Assembly (NCBI GenBank): GCA_002110485.1 | Contig: MOWL01000090.1 | Location: 310,001-374,000 of the forward strand | DNA: 64,000 nucleotides | Direction: 5' to 3' | Source: Emergomyces orientalis | Lineage: Eukaryota; Ascomycota; Eurotiomycetes; Onygenales; Ajellomycetaceae | In this document: positions 24,295 to 37,143 of the stretch, piece after piece | How the letters are laid out: each line of letters opens with the position of its first letter | Position numbering within the stretch: the stretch's first letter is position 1 | Position numbers and translations under genes: made by a program | The notes under the pieces: model-generated | Told to the model about the DNA's origin: nothing | Databases searched by the model: none | What the model saw: the letters and a program-made list of their open reading frames with translations, nothing else

Positions 24295-27200
24295 TCACGT
24301 CGCACTCTTACTACTGTGATTAAATAAGTCCCCCAGCGTAGACGCAGTCTTTTTATACTTCCAACCGCTCTTCTTCTTCTCCCGACTCTTCATCATCTCC
24401 GCCCACCCTTCATCGTCATCATCATCGTCGCCCGCACCATTCCCATTCCCATTCCCATTATTCAAATTCGTATTAAGTCTCAACGCACTCACAGGCCTCA
24501 TCCCGCCCACCACATTCGACGTCAGCGACATTTTGCGCGGCTCCTCTTCAGTCCACGGCTGTAGCGTCGAGGCGGTGAAGGTCGACGAGCGCACCATGGT
24601 GTTATCGGGCGGTTGTTGCTGGACTGTCGAGACAGGGCGGTAGCGGCTGGCTGTACCGACGTTGCTGCGCTCAGAGGGAGCGACGGAGGGGGCGTAGCCG
24701 GGTCCTGGTTGTGGGTGTGGGTGTGGCAGGAAGGCGGATTGTCTACTGTTCCATTTGGGATCGAGGAGGCTGAGGGTTCGATGGTCGACTTGCGGGGGGC
24801 CTTGGGTTTGGTGGCGGTTGAGGTTGGAAAGCATGGATACCGGACGAGCCATGGGCGGCGCACTATGAGGACCAGGATCCATGTTCATATTCATTTGCAT
24901 TTGCATCGGTGACATCTGTTGGCCGCCGGGCATCTGCATGCCTTGCATCTGCATCATGGATTGCATCCATTGTATCTGCGTCTGCATCATCTGGGTCATC
25001 TGGGACAGCTGGTCAGGTTGTCCGAACCCTGGCTGCTGATGACCTGCTGCACCGGGGACGTTCAGGAATGGCTGAGGAGGCATGGTATTATTCTGCTGTC
25101 CGTTCACGTTCATACCGAGCAACCCTCCGGACCCATCATAGGGTCCGCGCGCATTAGGGCTCCCTCGTCTCATGGCCTTGGCGCGCTCCTCGTTTGCGAT
25201 GACGCCAACGAGTCCACCAGGTGGTAGGCCCGGTGGCGCGCCGTAGACCGACGGAGAGCCCCCACCCATAGCCAGGGATTCCCGGTGTGACGGATTGACA
25301 AGACTAGCGCCAACGTTATACGGATCGCGGGGAAGATTTCGCGCAAAAACGGGTAGGCTGGCTCGAGTTGTTTGCGCTGCTGGGGGTTCAGCTGCAACAG
25401 AGGGCGGGTCCGGGGCGAACGAATGCATCGCTGCGCGAAGATTGGGGTTTGAAATCGACGGCGTGAGGTGTCCGGGTGGTCGAGTTTTATTTGGGAAACC
25501 GTGCGCCGCCAGGATGGCAAGCGGTACATCATCATCGTCTTCTCCATCGCTGATTTTCCCGTTGGTCGAGGGCTCCGGTGCCAAGAAGGGCGTCCGGTTT
25601 GAATCGTTGAGCGGGCTTACCCCAGCTCTATCCACGCCATTCTGCTCCGAGTCGCGCAGTTTGGGTCCCTCGCCCGTAACCTTCATCATCTGCTGTCTGT
25701 ACACTGAGAGATGAGCTTCCTGCTTCTTCCTTTGCTTTGCCGTCTCACGAGCCTTCTCCGCTTCATCCTCCTCTTCATCATAATGATCACTATCGCCGTC
25801 CGATTGGTGAGTGCTGGAGGAGTTGCTTTCCTTCCTCGTCATTTCCTTTTGTTGTCGATACCGCTCAAACTGAGCCGGCGTCATCACTTTGGTAGGCTGT
25901 CGCTTCTCGGAGTGATTGGCCTTCTCCTCATATAGTTCAGCTAAACTAGCCTCGGCAGCTAATGAAGCTGCAAGGTGAGATTCTTCATCCTGCGGGGTCG
26001 GGCGGCGTGTGATAGGTTTCACGGCGCCACGCTGTTGCCATCTGTTCCCTGAGAACGTTAGTGAACTAGGGGATTCAACGTCATGCGATAAATCCGCGGT
26101 CAGCCGTCTGTGTGCAGATACTGCATTATTTACGATCTTTGCGTCCTCGTCTTCCACATCAGCAGTGCGACTAAGCTGTACAGTGCTTCTATAGTACCTA
26201 GAGCTAGAACCAGCGTTGTACGTCGGCGAAAGCCTCCCGTTAGTGCTTGGCTGTACCGAGGTCCTAACCCGGGAGGCCGGCGGGCGGGAGATTATAGCAT
26301 CGTCTTCCCTACTATTTGAATGGCTCATTAGGCCGTCTCGTGAGTCCTGGCTTTCGTTTGTATGAGGCGAGGGTTCAACATCTTTTGAGTGGTCAATTCG
26401 TAGAGGAGTAGGGTGATTCGGAGAGTCTTTTGTAGGTACAGGCGGGGGTCCAGATGCAGACTCCTATATTTTGGGCGAATGCATATATTAGTATTATATC
26501 ATCCAACACAACGATGCAAGCAATAAAAAGGAAGAGAGGTGAAAAGAAAGAAAAGGAAGAAAGAAAGAAACGCGCCCGGCTAGGTGGAGTTGGTGACAAA
26601 GGGGTTCTTGCCTGTTCTTTATGAGTTTCCTTCTTGTCAAATCCATCAAACATATTCCCGAAGCTTATCGAGTCACCCATATCCAAGTTTGTATCTGGTA
26701 ATCTGGGAGGGGTGGCAGTACTTGTAGTGCTGGATGTCGTCGCACGCTCTCTGGTTGCCGTCTCCCTAGATCGAGGTGTGGTGGCCTCCTGCCGTTGTGG
26801 GGATTTGGGAGATTTGGTTCCGAAGGAGAATGTCCGACCAGCCGATCGAAGGGAGAAGAAGGAGGATTCAGGTATGGGAGGAACGGGGACATCTTGGATA
26901 GGGATATCGGTGGAGCTAGGTAAGGTAGACGAGGAACTAAACTTGGCGGAGGAAGCAGAGCTAGCATACAAACGACCGGTCGAGGCAGAATTGTTAGTGC
27001 CTCTGCTTCCACTGAAACCAGTCAATTTCGCGACTTGTGTTCCTCCACCACGTAAGGGATCGCTGGGCTTCGGGTTCACATACCGATGTTCCGCGGGAGG
27101 GGGATGGTCAATGTTCGCAAATATGTTATTTGCGTAGGGATCTTCCGACAGGCGTTTTGTACGGCTGCTGTCGCTGTTACTAGAGTTAAGGGTGGTAGCT

Positions 27201-27340
27201 CCGTCGAAGGACTTTCTAGCAGGGCCAACGCCAGGACGTTCGAAGACCTTGAACGAGGGCTGAGGTGTCTCCTCTAGCTCTTCCAGGGCATTTCCAGAGG
27301 ATTTCCGCCGAGCAAAGCCCTTGGGGAGCTTGATCGGCAT
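24295..27340 (-). CDS. Large low-complexity fungal protein, function unknown
   Basis: Two exons, 27340-26612 and 26463-24295, give 965 residues. The start MPIKLPKGFARRKSSG is the likely initiator; the frame stays open upstream but looks like UTR. The intron (148 nt, phase 0) has donor CAG|GCAAGA and acceptor TATAG, so it appears to be a GC-AG intron; no GT donor in the right phase is nearby. The first 240 residues are Ser/Thr-rich and end in an acidic MGDSISFGNMFDGF segment. Exon 2 has a charged coiled-coil stretch (AQFERYRQQKEMTRKES), the block DDDDVPLAILAAHGFPNKTR, a Met/Gln-rich segment (QMQGMQMPGGQQ), and an acidic DDDDDDEGWAEMMKSREKKK block near the C-terminus. Short conserved islands in disordered sequence suggest a scaffold or regulator. 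I do not recognise a named family. Confidence 0.8.
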
Positions 27341-30168
27341 GGAGAAAGGAACCCGAAGGGGTGGAGAGGGTGCAAAGGTGGCCCGAAATACAACGCAACA
27401 GAGGTCCCACGAGGCGCTGGCTGAGCTTGCTGTCTTGCCGTCTTGCTGGCTTGCTGTAGATCTTTCTATGACAGATAGCAGGATCGGGCTCCCAACTCTG
27501 GACGGCACCACAAAGCCGCACAATAAAAAGTTACCTCGACGCCGCGAACCACCAAACCAGGGAACGGTCAACGGCCGAAGCGAATGGAAGGGTGGGAATC
27601 ACAACGACATGGACAAAGAGAGAGAGTAAATGTAGGGAGATCTATGCATAAAAGTATAAGAATAGCAGTGTTTGTTAGATGAAGAAATATATTTTTAGTT
27701 TTTAGTTTTTTTTTAAAAAAAAAAAATATAAAAAATAAAAAATAAAAAAGAAAATAGAGAGAGAGAGAGATGGAATGAAAGAATAGAAACAGTAAATAAA
27801 ACAAAATGGCAAAGGGAGATTTTTCAAACCTGGCAGTCTTTTTTGGAGGGCAGGCAGGCTCAGTATACACACACCTCTTTCTTCTATTTCCTCCCATCTA
27901 ACAGAACAGACCAGCAACAAAAACAAGACAGTTTCCACAGCTTCCACAATCTTACACACTCAGGTGACACGTCTGTAATATGTCAAAAGAGTACACGGGC
28001 GAAGACAAAGGGTAGGACGGGGCGGCCGATCGAGGGAGTCTCGAGGGAGTCGATGGGGGGGGGGGGCGGGGGGGGGCGGAGGAAAGGATTTGTAGTGCAC
28101 CCAGTGAGGGATCGAGGCACAAGACCCCAGCAGCCAATGGGAGGGTAGATTAATAATTCGTGTGAGAGAGAGAAGAGAAGAAGAGGAAGAGGAATATCTA
28201 AGATGGGTGGAAGTGGGAGAGAGAAGAAGAGAGGATGAAGATGAAGATGGAGATGAGGGATGAAGAGGGAAAAAAAAAACGATGGAGTGTCTGGATGGAA
28301 TTTCTTCCCCGATCCGATCCAGCAGCGGCAAACAGCGTCCTAGCTGGAGAATCTTCACCCAATAGTAACAAGTAACTAGTTGACGATAAATTTTTTTCAT
28401 AAATATTCAAATAGTTAATACTATTCCAGGTATAATATTTTTAATTCATACATAAATGATGAATCCCCCCCCTTCCTCATGTTTCCTCTTTTTTTCCTCT
28501 TCCTGGTGGCAATGTCTCTCCCTATCCAGTGCACCCGGATCGCAGACCCATCGCTGGCTAGCATGATCTAGCCCCCGTAAACAAAGCAGGGCCAGCACTA
28601 GCACTGCCGATGAATGACTCTGAGATGTTCATCTCTATTTATGATGTCGAACTTTCCCCCTCACCTGGGAGAGACAGAAAGACAGGCCGAGAGACAGAGA
28701 CAGACAGAGAGATACAGAGAAAGACAACTGTATCCGCACACAAGCTCTTGGGACTATTATATAGATAGATGATCGCCAGGCCTGTCTCAGAAATACCCTG
28801 GCCTGTTTTATTCTTCCTTCTATCTTCAAGTTCTTGTTTTTAACTAAATAAACTCCCTGCACCCCCCTACCTACAACAATACAGTCAGGCACATGTAAAA
28901 AGTATTTTCGGAGAATGTATATCGTTTTTGCCTTGTTAGTTACCCTGCCTCAGCTCTGTTCTATTGGGCGTTAAATACTTTTTTATCCCACCATTTTATT
29001 TTATTTTATTTCATTTCATTTATATTTATTTATTTATTGCAACATGCTAACTAACCTCTAGCTAGGTACCTAACCATCTAACTAACTAACCGCCCAGCTG
29101 CCAGCTGCCATTTTACTCGCTCTATTTATATATAGTACTGAACACGGCTTCATCATACATACCCTGCCAAAAATACCCGTGGAGGAAATTAATAAAACCT
29201 AATCATCAACCAACCAACCAAGTAAATAAGTAAATAAAATAGAAAATAACTCTGGAAGAAATGGATTATTAACCCCCTTTCCAAGGTTTGCCAACAGCCA
29301 GCGATGCAAGTTTAGCTTCCCTGTCTCCAGTCCAGTACATGTACTGTGCATAGTTCCATCTGTTAGGCTATGGGAGTAAAGATCTGACGGATCGTCGCAT
29401 TTCTCACACACCCGCGTTGTTTGAGATTTTCAAAAGATCGATCAACTGTGCTTGGCTCGGGAGGAGGTTTGAATGGAAACAAAAATACTATGTAAACCTC
29501 CAACCAAGCTCGGCGAGCGGATACAGGGGAGACTTCAGCTGAGCCACAGCCACAGACACAGCCGCCGGACACAGCGAGGCTGCAGGATGCACCAACGTTG
29601 ATCAGGTGATATTTTAGCTATATTTGCTTTTCTTTTCTCTCTCTTCTTTTCTACTTCCTACTTCAACTTCATGCAAACACCTTTGCTGCATCAAGCTTGA
29701 TAAAGATTCAGCTCTGGGCCTTGTTGCCCGTCTGGCTGTCAGGTAATGAGTACTGTACTGCCTGCCTGCTTACTGCACTTCGTTCAGTTCAAACCAGTCA
29801 TATTCGCTGACAGTATCTATTAATTTCAATTCAACTCAGCACATATATATGTTGTGTCAAAAAGGAGTATGTGATTTGATTCTATTATTGATTAAGTTGA
29901 CTGATATTTGAATTTCAGCAGAATGACTACTTGTCTATTTGTCGCTCAAGAGAGCAGCTTTGATAGAAATTGTGACTACATTGAAAAAAAATCAAAATCA
30001 AAAATAAGACCAGATGATATTCAAAAATAGAACCTCATCTGAACAATTTGAAGTCATGAACATAATGGTTTACATGAACCTGCAGAAAATGTGAAATACA
30101 AACGTGGGAAGAACAAAAGATAATGGAATGTCATAATTCATGATTCAATCATATCATCTCTCCATGGC

Positions 30169-30202
<34 letters not shown>

Positions 30203-30255
30203 ACCTAGCAAATGCATATACATTTATATCATTTCAACATATCATCCATAAACGT
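27341..30255. other. Long gene-free region with simple repeats and an A32 tract
   Basis: About 2.9 kb upstream of the 24.3-27.3 kb gene and downstream of the 30.3-31.7 kb gene. It holds (GA)n near 27757-27772, G-rich runs at 28050-28080, TTTTA/TTTCA-type repeats at 28990-29040, CTAA-type repeats at 29047-29092 and a 32-nt A tract at 30170-30201. Part may be a long 5' leader of the downstream minus-strand gene. No coding sequence could be supported on either strand. Confidence 0.5.
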
Positions 30256-31670
30256 TCACATGTACACCTCCTCATATCTCATCGAAACCCCCAAACGCCG
30301 ATAAACGTTCCTCTTCACATGCCGCCAAATCGACCGCTGGCACTTATATTCCCATTTCCGAAGCAGGCGGTCGAACGATCCGAACATTTCGTCAGCCCGA
30401 ACACTGTCTTGGTACACCCGGTCCATAACCATTTGCCCAACAGCCTCGCCGAACTCGTATGTCGCTGCGACAGGAAGCCCAGCTGGGAAAATTGCGCTCC
30501 AACGATTCTGTGCTTCTCCTTCTCCTTCTCCTCGCCCCTCTTTACCGTCGTTGTCATTATTCTCCTCGTTCGATGAAGAGGCAGCTGCAGTCAACTCCTC
30601 CTCTCGTCGCTGCACCGCACAATTCAAACAGACAGCCACACAGTGCATATCACGCAGGACATTCGTGCTCTGTCGACTGAGGAAGGCCGGGTACTTGTGC
30701 ATAATACGACGGATTTCCTTCTCGAAGACAGCCTCGCTGCCGTCGCGAGCCCATTTGCGCAGCGTCTCGCGCCGCATGATACCAGCCGTCTTGCCCCCAT
30801 CCACATAGGTCCAGAGCAGCGCGTGCATCCAGTAATATTCAAACGCCACTCTGCGTTCCACCCCAGCGCGGGCGGAATCCTTGTCCCCGTCCCTGCCAGT
30901 GGCGTTGTCGCAGCCGTTGTTGGCATCGCGGACAAGCCTGACCATAACGTCGATAGCACCCCAGTCCATCAGCTCCGCGAATTCCTCCGAGTATGTCTCG
31001 ACCCATAGAGACACGAGGTTGCGCAGTGTGCAGAAGGGGAGGATGGGGACATCATGGTCATGTTGGCAAGTAGAGTGGACGGGCGAAGGAGTGTACGTCT
31101 TGCTAGGCCACTCGAGGTTATCTATCCAATTCTGCCCGTCGCTGTTCCGCTCCTGGAGACGGATGACAAGGTTCTTGATCTGCGTGCCGCCACTGAACAG
31201 GTTGACGAGGCCGCGGACCTTCTCCCACAGGCAGAAGAGTTCGCCCATGTCGTTCGGGTCGGGAGAGGGGATGTTGACGACGACTTGGTCGAATTTGTGG
31301 AATGGGATGGTATCGAAACCGCGCGCTTTGGCGCTGGCGATGCTCTCTAGGTCCAGGAGGCGGGGTGGGAGTTTGCCGCGTCACCATGGTCTAGGAGCCG
31401 ATGTTTGCGTCTGAAGGAAACGGTGCAGAGTTTTGCAGCGGGGTGGTAGACTGGGTCGATTTCGAACTCCAGTGTGCAGCGGCGGTAGATCACTTCATCG
31501 ATCTCGTTGCGCAGGATGTGGTTTGCACGAAGGATGTTGAGATCGGTCTTGTGGTTGTTCTTGTGGTTGCTCTTGTTTTGAGCTGTGGTTGGGGCAAGTT
31601 CAGCCCAGATCTGCTCGCGCAGCTCATAAGGGAGGCGCGAAAATAAGCCGAGGTTGGGCATTGCTGCCAT
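30256..31670 (-). pseudogene. 2EXR/F-box-like fungal protein with apparent frameshift
   Basis: The N-terminus, residues 5-25 (LGLFSRLPYELREQIWAEL), resembles the 2EXR/F-box-like start common in fungal gene families. This frame runs from 31670 to a TAG at 31347. A second frame, open from about 31381, continues with LPPRLLDLESIASAKARGFD, then ELFCLWEKVRGLVNLF, and runs to 30256, ending in a charged region (VKRNVYRRLGVSMRYEEVYM). The two halves read as one protein if the frame shifts by one base between about 31347 and 31384. A 38-nt intron (GTGACG...CCTAG) would also join them but is shorter than usual fungal introns. An acidic Asn/Glu/Gly run is near 30540-30590. It could be a recent pseudogene, a base-call error or a mini-intron gene; function unknown. 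Confidence 0.6.
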
Positions 31671-34334
31671 TTTTTGTTGTGTTTGTGTGTTTGTTCGTTT
31701 GTGCTGTACTGAAAATGTACAGTGTGCGGTGGATGCTGATGCTTTTCAGAGATGTTTTTAAAAATAGGTTGTGGATTGCCTTGATAGTCTTGAAGCCTGT
31801 GTTGAGGATATTGTATTGTATGTATATTTTTGGTATGAAACTCTCAGGAAATGAGTAATAAGGTCCCTTTATGGTCAAGAGATATTGAGCAGGTTGACTT
31901 ATGTACGTGTAGGCTTGGGTGGAAGGAAAATAGGGTTGTTGAAAGCTTATCAGCAGGTGGATGATAGGATGAAAGGCTTATTTATGAGCAGATGTATGGA
32001 AGTGAGATGTAAGGAAGAGAAAGCAGAAAGACGAGAAGAGAGGAAAGGAAGGGCATTAAATAGTAGGCCAAGGAGTCTGTTACTTATCATTATCATGACG
32101 CAAAAATTAAGCTGAAGAGATATCTGTATAGTTATGGGTTGACGTTGAGAGCTATTTTGCCAAGGGAAAGGTTCTTTCTCCTGAAACGACCCGAGTTTTT
32201 TAACAACGCTACATCCTTTCCCCCTGAGCGCTTTTGTCGCTGGGGAGTGGAACGATTGCTGGGTGCTCCTGAAATGCTAATTCTAACTTTGGACATAGAG
32301 CGAAGTTTATTCTATTTTGCAGGCGACATGAGCATAGAGCTTGTCCGATTCAGGATACAGCATCACATCCACAATCATATGGGATAGCCCTTAGTCACAC
32401 ACTGGAAGGTTCATAATTTCTCCTAGTTCCGCTGCAGCTTCAGGTAACTTACCAACGGCTGAGTCTTCTACAGCGAATGACGTCGTCACATTTTCCCCGT
32501 GACAGAATGTACAGTATGCTGTGAGTGTGACCGCGTGGCGGGGGGGAATAAGGTCGCCAAAAATAAAAGGACACGCAGGCAGATGAAGTAATAAATGATA
32601 AGTATAGAAGTAGAATGCGGAATTCACCAGTTGAGTAGAGTGGATACCTACCTAGGTAGCTTAATTTATCGTCCTATTTTATCATTCCATATCCCTCCTG
32701 CTGTCAAAGGTCCTATATCGCATCCAAAGATGACACTCTCGACGTTTAATGAGGTGCACAGCTGCAGATATAACTCCTAAATAGCCCTACTAAGCCAAGA
32801 TAACTCGACGTTAATGTAGTCGTAGTCGCTGTATGTACCTGGTATAGCTGGCCGCGCCGCTGCCGTCGAAGTCACGAAATCCTGATACAGGTTCCCTCCT
32901 AGTGTGCAAGTAGCACTCCGGGGCATCTGCTCACGGTGCAGCTATCGAGGTTCTAGGGAAGATAAACGTTGCATCTGGGCATGTAATTGTAGCTGAAGAA
33001 ATCGTTGCGGCTGGCTAGCTGGTGCTAGCTGGTGCTAGTATTTCGTGCTCATGTCCATGCCCATGATGTTAGGCCGATGGCAGACCACGGTGGAACAAGG
33101 CTTCGCCGTTTAGTGATGTCGCCGCATATAAGAGTGTTGTATATGCACGAGCTGTACTTGTAGGCGATATGGGTGTACCAGTCGGGCCCTGCTATATTAA
33201 TAGGCAGTTTTGACGCTCTTGCTTTGACGCCCTTGCCCTCGTTCGGTCTCTGCGTTTTGCAGGCCATCGCTCCTGGCGCAGCTGGGGAAGGGGAAATTCC
33301 GAAGCCATATCTCAAGCCGTCTTCATCATTGTAGGTGATCCTACCGTGGGCTTCAGTGATAAGTAGCCCAAAGAGTGTGAAGGGATGACTCGAAAGACTG
33401 CGATAGGGTATGAGACATCAAGATCGGATATTATATTAGGCGCCATGGAGAGTGAGGCGGCACAATATACACACCTTTTCCCACAGGAGCCCGGTCCCCA
33501 CACATGCTCGCTGGCAGACTCTGGTGCCTGTACGATTTGAGAAACATGATGCTCCCACTGCCTTGATCCTCCCATCACGATGATCTTCGCTTCGCCAGCG
33601 ATGGATACAAGACAGAACCCATATCTATGACACTGTTTTTCTCCGCCCGCTGAGATGCACGCATGTGGCCTTCATCAGCCCAAATATAGGAGAGTTGTAT
33701 AGGCCGGTGAGGTATTATCAAGGGACATGATACAACACTGGGCCCTAGTATGGGGACGTCTGTCAGCGAGTGACTTACGTCTGGAGAGTAGATCACGCAG
33801 GAAAGGGGTAACTACCACGATTGAGAGGGTGGTATATACAGATGGGTTTGCCAAGTGAATGTTTCTGGGGTTCAAGGCAATAGATGTGCACACGCACATC
33901 TAGAAAATATGGAAGAAGGACGACGGAAACCATATTGTGAGATCTTGTAGAATTGAAATGAGCTATGTTCATGACACTGATAGTTAACGTACACTGGGTT
34001 GTACCTGATGTGAGCAGCCGGAATGAGTTGGATCACTTTAGCATTGGGCCGTAAAAGTAGTAAGAATCTGTTAATCAAACAATTGTCCAGACGGAGTATT
34101 GGGGATCGGGGGTATTGGATTGATTTGCGTGATGATAAAGTGAAGACAGGAAAGGGGGCTAGAATTTGAGAGAACCCAAGGGGACTATTTCCGTGAACAA
34201 GGAAATCTGAAATGGTGAGCAGGGCTTGTAATCCATCACCTAGACACGCTGGAATAAACACATCTCGAAGCATACTCATATCGATACTACGTAACGCCAG
34301 CACATAGAAAACAAACAAACCGCACGCGTGAACC
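31671..34334. other. Intergenic region with an unassigned chain of minus-strand frames
   Basis: About 2.7 kb downstream of RAD7. Most of it shows nothing coding. Between 33049 and 33800 (-) overlapping frames give some protein-like sequence, notably LLITEAHGRITYNDEDGLRY followed by GFGISPSPAAPG (about 33390-33230), but no start, splice pattern or family could be established. It may be the remains of a gene. Confidence 0.35.
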
Positions 34335-36495
34335 TCAAAAAATCTGGTCGATAACCTTCATACTATCTTGCTGCAATGCGGTGTGGTGCGCATTCAACCC
34401 CCCAATAAGCGCAACGCCAGGCGGGATACTGACATCGCGAATGCCAAAACAAGCAAATGCGATAACTTTCCTCAGAGCCGGACAGGATTTGAAGATGGAC
34501 AGAACAAGAAAATCATCCGCAGCCGTGTGGAACGAAATGTCAAACTCCTTCAGACAGGGGTACTTTTTGTGAGTCCCATCGAAGGCAGCGGATAATGACC
34601 CGTGCGAAATGTGTCGGCAAGAACAGATGTTGAGATTCTCGAGGAATTTCCCGGAGTGGTTCATTAGCGCTTGAAACCCTGCTGAAGCTAGGCCGATGGG
34701 TTCTTCAGGCCCATCGGGATTCTTGTTGTCCACATCACGGGTGTTGGAAAAATCCACGTTGGTTAAAGGTGGGTTGTCCCAGTTTGTGAAGAGGCGAGCA
34801 TACGCTGCATCTGTGCAGATGCAGTTATCTGCAAAACGCAGTTTCGAAAGCCGTTTGCAGCGCTGATGTATCATATCCAGAACAGTGTCGTCGGCGTTTT
34901 TGAAACCATTGAGTGATAAAGTTTGAAGATTAGGCCCAAGTTTGTCGATTACCTCAAGCAATGTTTCGGAGGCTGTATCTTTTAGAAAATCCAAGGACAG
35001 GTGCTCTAGTTTTGGTAGTCTTGAGATGGATTTGAGTGCGTCGTCGCCTAGTAGCCAACACGTTTTTAGCTTTAGGCGACGTAAGTTCGGGCAATTTTCA
35101 GCCATCACGGCTATCGACTCATCATCCAACGCGTAATCCAAGTTGGATAATTTGAGGCTTTCAAGTTTCGAACCGCATGTCTTAAAAAGTTTCTGCCAGC
35201 CTTCATTTGATATCAGGTTGGATGCGTCAAGATGGAGATGCTTGATGCGTTTATTGTGCCCCATCATGTATTCTAGCTGCTTATCTTTCAACTGACCAGC
35301 AAAGCGCAGATTGACTCTTTCAAGGAAAGGCATGGTAGCGAAGATCTTGTGAAAATCGTCCTCTTCCAGTTCTTTGAAACTGTTAGTTAGGTTTTATTAT
35401 TAATGGTAGGAGAGGGGGAATCATACTGCCACAGTCATATATATCAATAACAGTGATGTCACCACGGATGAAGAGGTCAACAGTTAAGGGGTTCAATGCT
35501 CGTCGCTTGGACAAAATGTGGCTAAGCCTCAGGACAAGATCAGGAGGCAGGTCACCAAACTCCTCGATATCGTTGATGTGATCGGCGACTTTCTATGTGG
35601 TGGCACATCAATCAATCCTCCAGCTCTGTAGCATGAAACACCGGGAAAAAAAGTAGCCAACTTACTTTGATACAACTCTCAACAAGGCTTGAAGCGCCAA
35701 GCTGGGCAATACCATCTAGGATCTTGCTAACATTCTGACGGCGGCCGCGTTTATTCTTATTTGCGAGGGTCTTTTTCCTCTGTTGGTCCCGAAGATCTTC
35801 TCGTTTCGAGCAAGGGGAACACAGAAGACCACCGCCAGAGCCGGTTTTGGAATATGCGGTAACGGTGAAGCGCCTTTCGCAATATTCGCAGTTGTCAAGT
35901 TGGCCAGGAACCGCGTTAGCGGATTTCTTGCCATTTATCATGGCATTGAAAATCCTTGTATCGTCATTATGTTGGCCTTGTGCTTTCTTCTGCTTCGCCG
36001 CCTTCATGGCTTTCATTGCGGCCTGTGACTTGCGCCTTCGCGTACTTGTGCTCTCCACGGGAACATCTGGCATTTCTTCATCTTGTTCTGCCTCGTTGTC
36101 GTTACTATTGTCTTCAGCGCCATTTGCTTGCTGCTCGTTTTGTTGGCGGGCTTGCCTCTGGCGTTGCTCGTAATTATTGCGGATTTCAGCTGCGGATATA
36201 TTGTTAGACTAGGGGAGAAATTAGCCAATTTGGTTTCGACAGTATATATCTTCAAACGTGTATGACACAACTCCAGCAGAACATACAGCTAGGAAATCCG
36301 TCAGGGCGGAATGCCTTTTATCAGAATGGTGAAGTTAGTAAACAGCTCCTGGTGCAGGCAGGCTTGGGGGGTACAGTTTAACCACTTACGGTCCCCGGAT
36401 ATTTGAACGCTGTGGTCGTTCCGCCCTTCAAGCTGTTAGCAATGGATTTCAACGAACCCAAGAAGCACACAAGCAGTCAAAAGAGTCACATACAT
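34335..36495 (-). CDS. rad7: DNA repair protein RAD7 (leucine-rich repeat, NEF4 subunit)
   Basis: Partner of the RAD16 ATPase in yeast NEF4, which recognises damage in non-transcribed DNA and acts with a cullin ubiquitin ligase. Six exons fit: AT at 36495-36494, then 36425-36390, 36314-36287, 36208-35666, 35592-35427 and 35371-34335, giving 603 residues. The start codon appears split: AT|GTATGT...GCTAACAGCTTGAAG|G. The protein begins MAERPQRSNIRGPHSALTDF, then FLA|SNNISAAEIR, the conserved fungal RAD7 start. A zinc-binding Cys pair set (CEYC at about 127, CSPC at about 153) follows. From about residue 280 there are leucine-rich repeats (LESLKLSNLDYALDD, LRRLKLKTCWLLGDD, LQTLSLNGFKNADD). The C-terminus ALRKVIAFACFGIRDV is also typical. 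RAD16 is divergent 648 bp away. The first exon is the least certain part. Confidence 0.93.
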
Positions 36496-37143
36496 GCTGA
36501 ATACTGGTGATATTGTTTACTATATCTGAGGTTTCTGTTGCTCTCAGTCTCTGTCCGTCTCCTCTTTGTCTGAAAAGGGTTTAATTGCAAAGCCTTTCCA
36601 CGTGACTTCGTGCCGCGTGTGCCTCCTCAACGCGTTGCTTCAGGAACGGTTTCAACTACCCAGGCAGCCCCTAATTTTATTCCTTTTCGATCCTTTTGAC
36701 TGATCGTTGCGTCTTTTTGCAGCAATTAGAAGGGCTAGTCGCGGGCGGCGGCACAGTGAGTCATTCGCTAGTTCGTATTCAGGTTGTGCGGATTGGAGGA
36801 GAACGAACCAGATCCTGCCAGCGTGGAGAAATCGTCTATCTTGGCCAACTTAGTTGACGAGGGGGGCAACCTTTGTCTCTGAGATATCCAGGGGTGAGGA
36901 CGGGCTGAGAAATCTGACAACAGCAACGCCAGATATTTAGTGTTGTTGTGCAGGTGAAGGTGAAGGTGAATAGAGCCGAAATCAATACTCCTTAATTCAC
37001 TTTGCACTGTGGAAGGCAAATTTTCATCTCCACTTGAGGCTTTTCAAACCCTATTTCTACGCTGAACCTTCGAATCAATCTCTAACTTCGCGTTGAAGAA
37101 TCTGCCGGATACTTCCCAATTGTGTGATTTGCTGGTATACGTT
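36496..37143. promoter_or_regulatory. Shared divergent promoter of RAD7 and RAD16
   Basis: This 648-bp spacer lies between the start codons of RAD7 (-) and RAD16 (+). It contains a CACGTG E-box at 36599-36604, CT-rich stretches typical of fungal promoters (36540-36570) and no coding sequence. A bidirectional arrangement would allow matched expression of the two subunits; that is inference from position. Confidence 0.6.

Noticed and set aside
27843..28148. Frames in G-rich and purine-rich sequence
   Set aside because: Produced by simple sequence (GA, G runs); no protein character.
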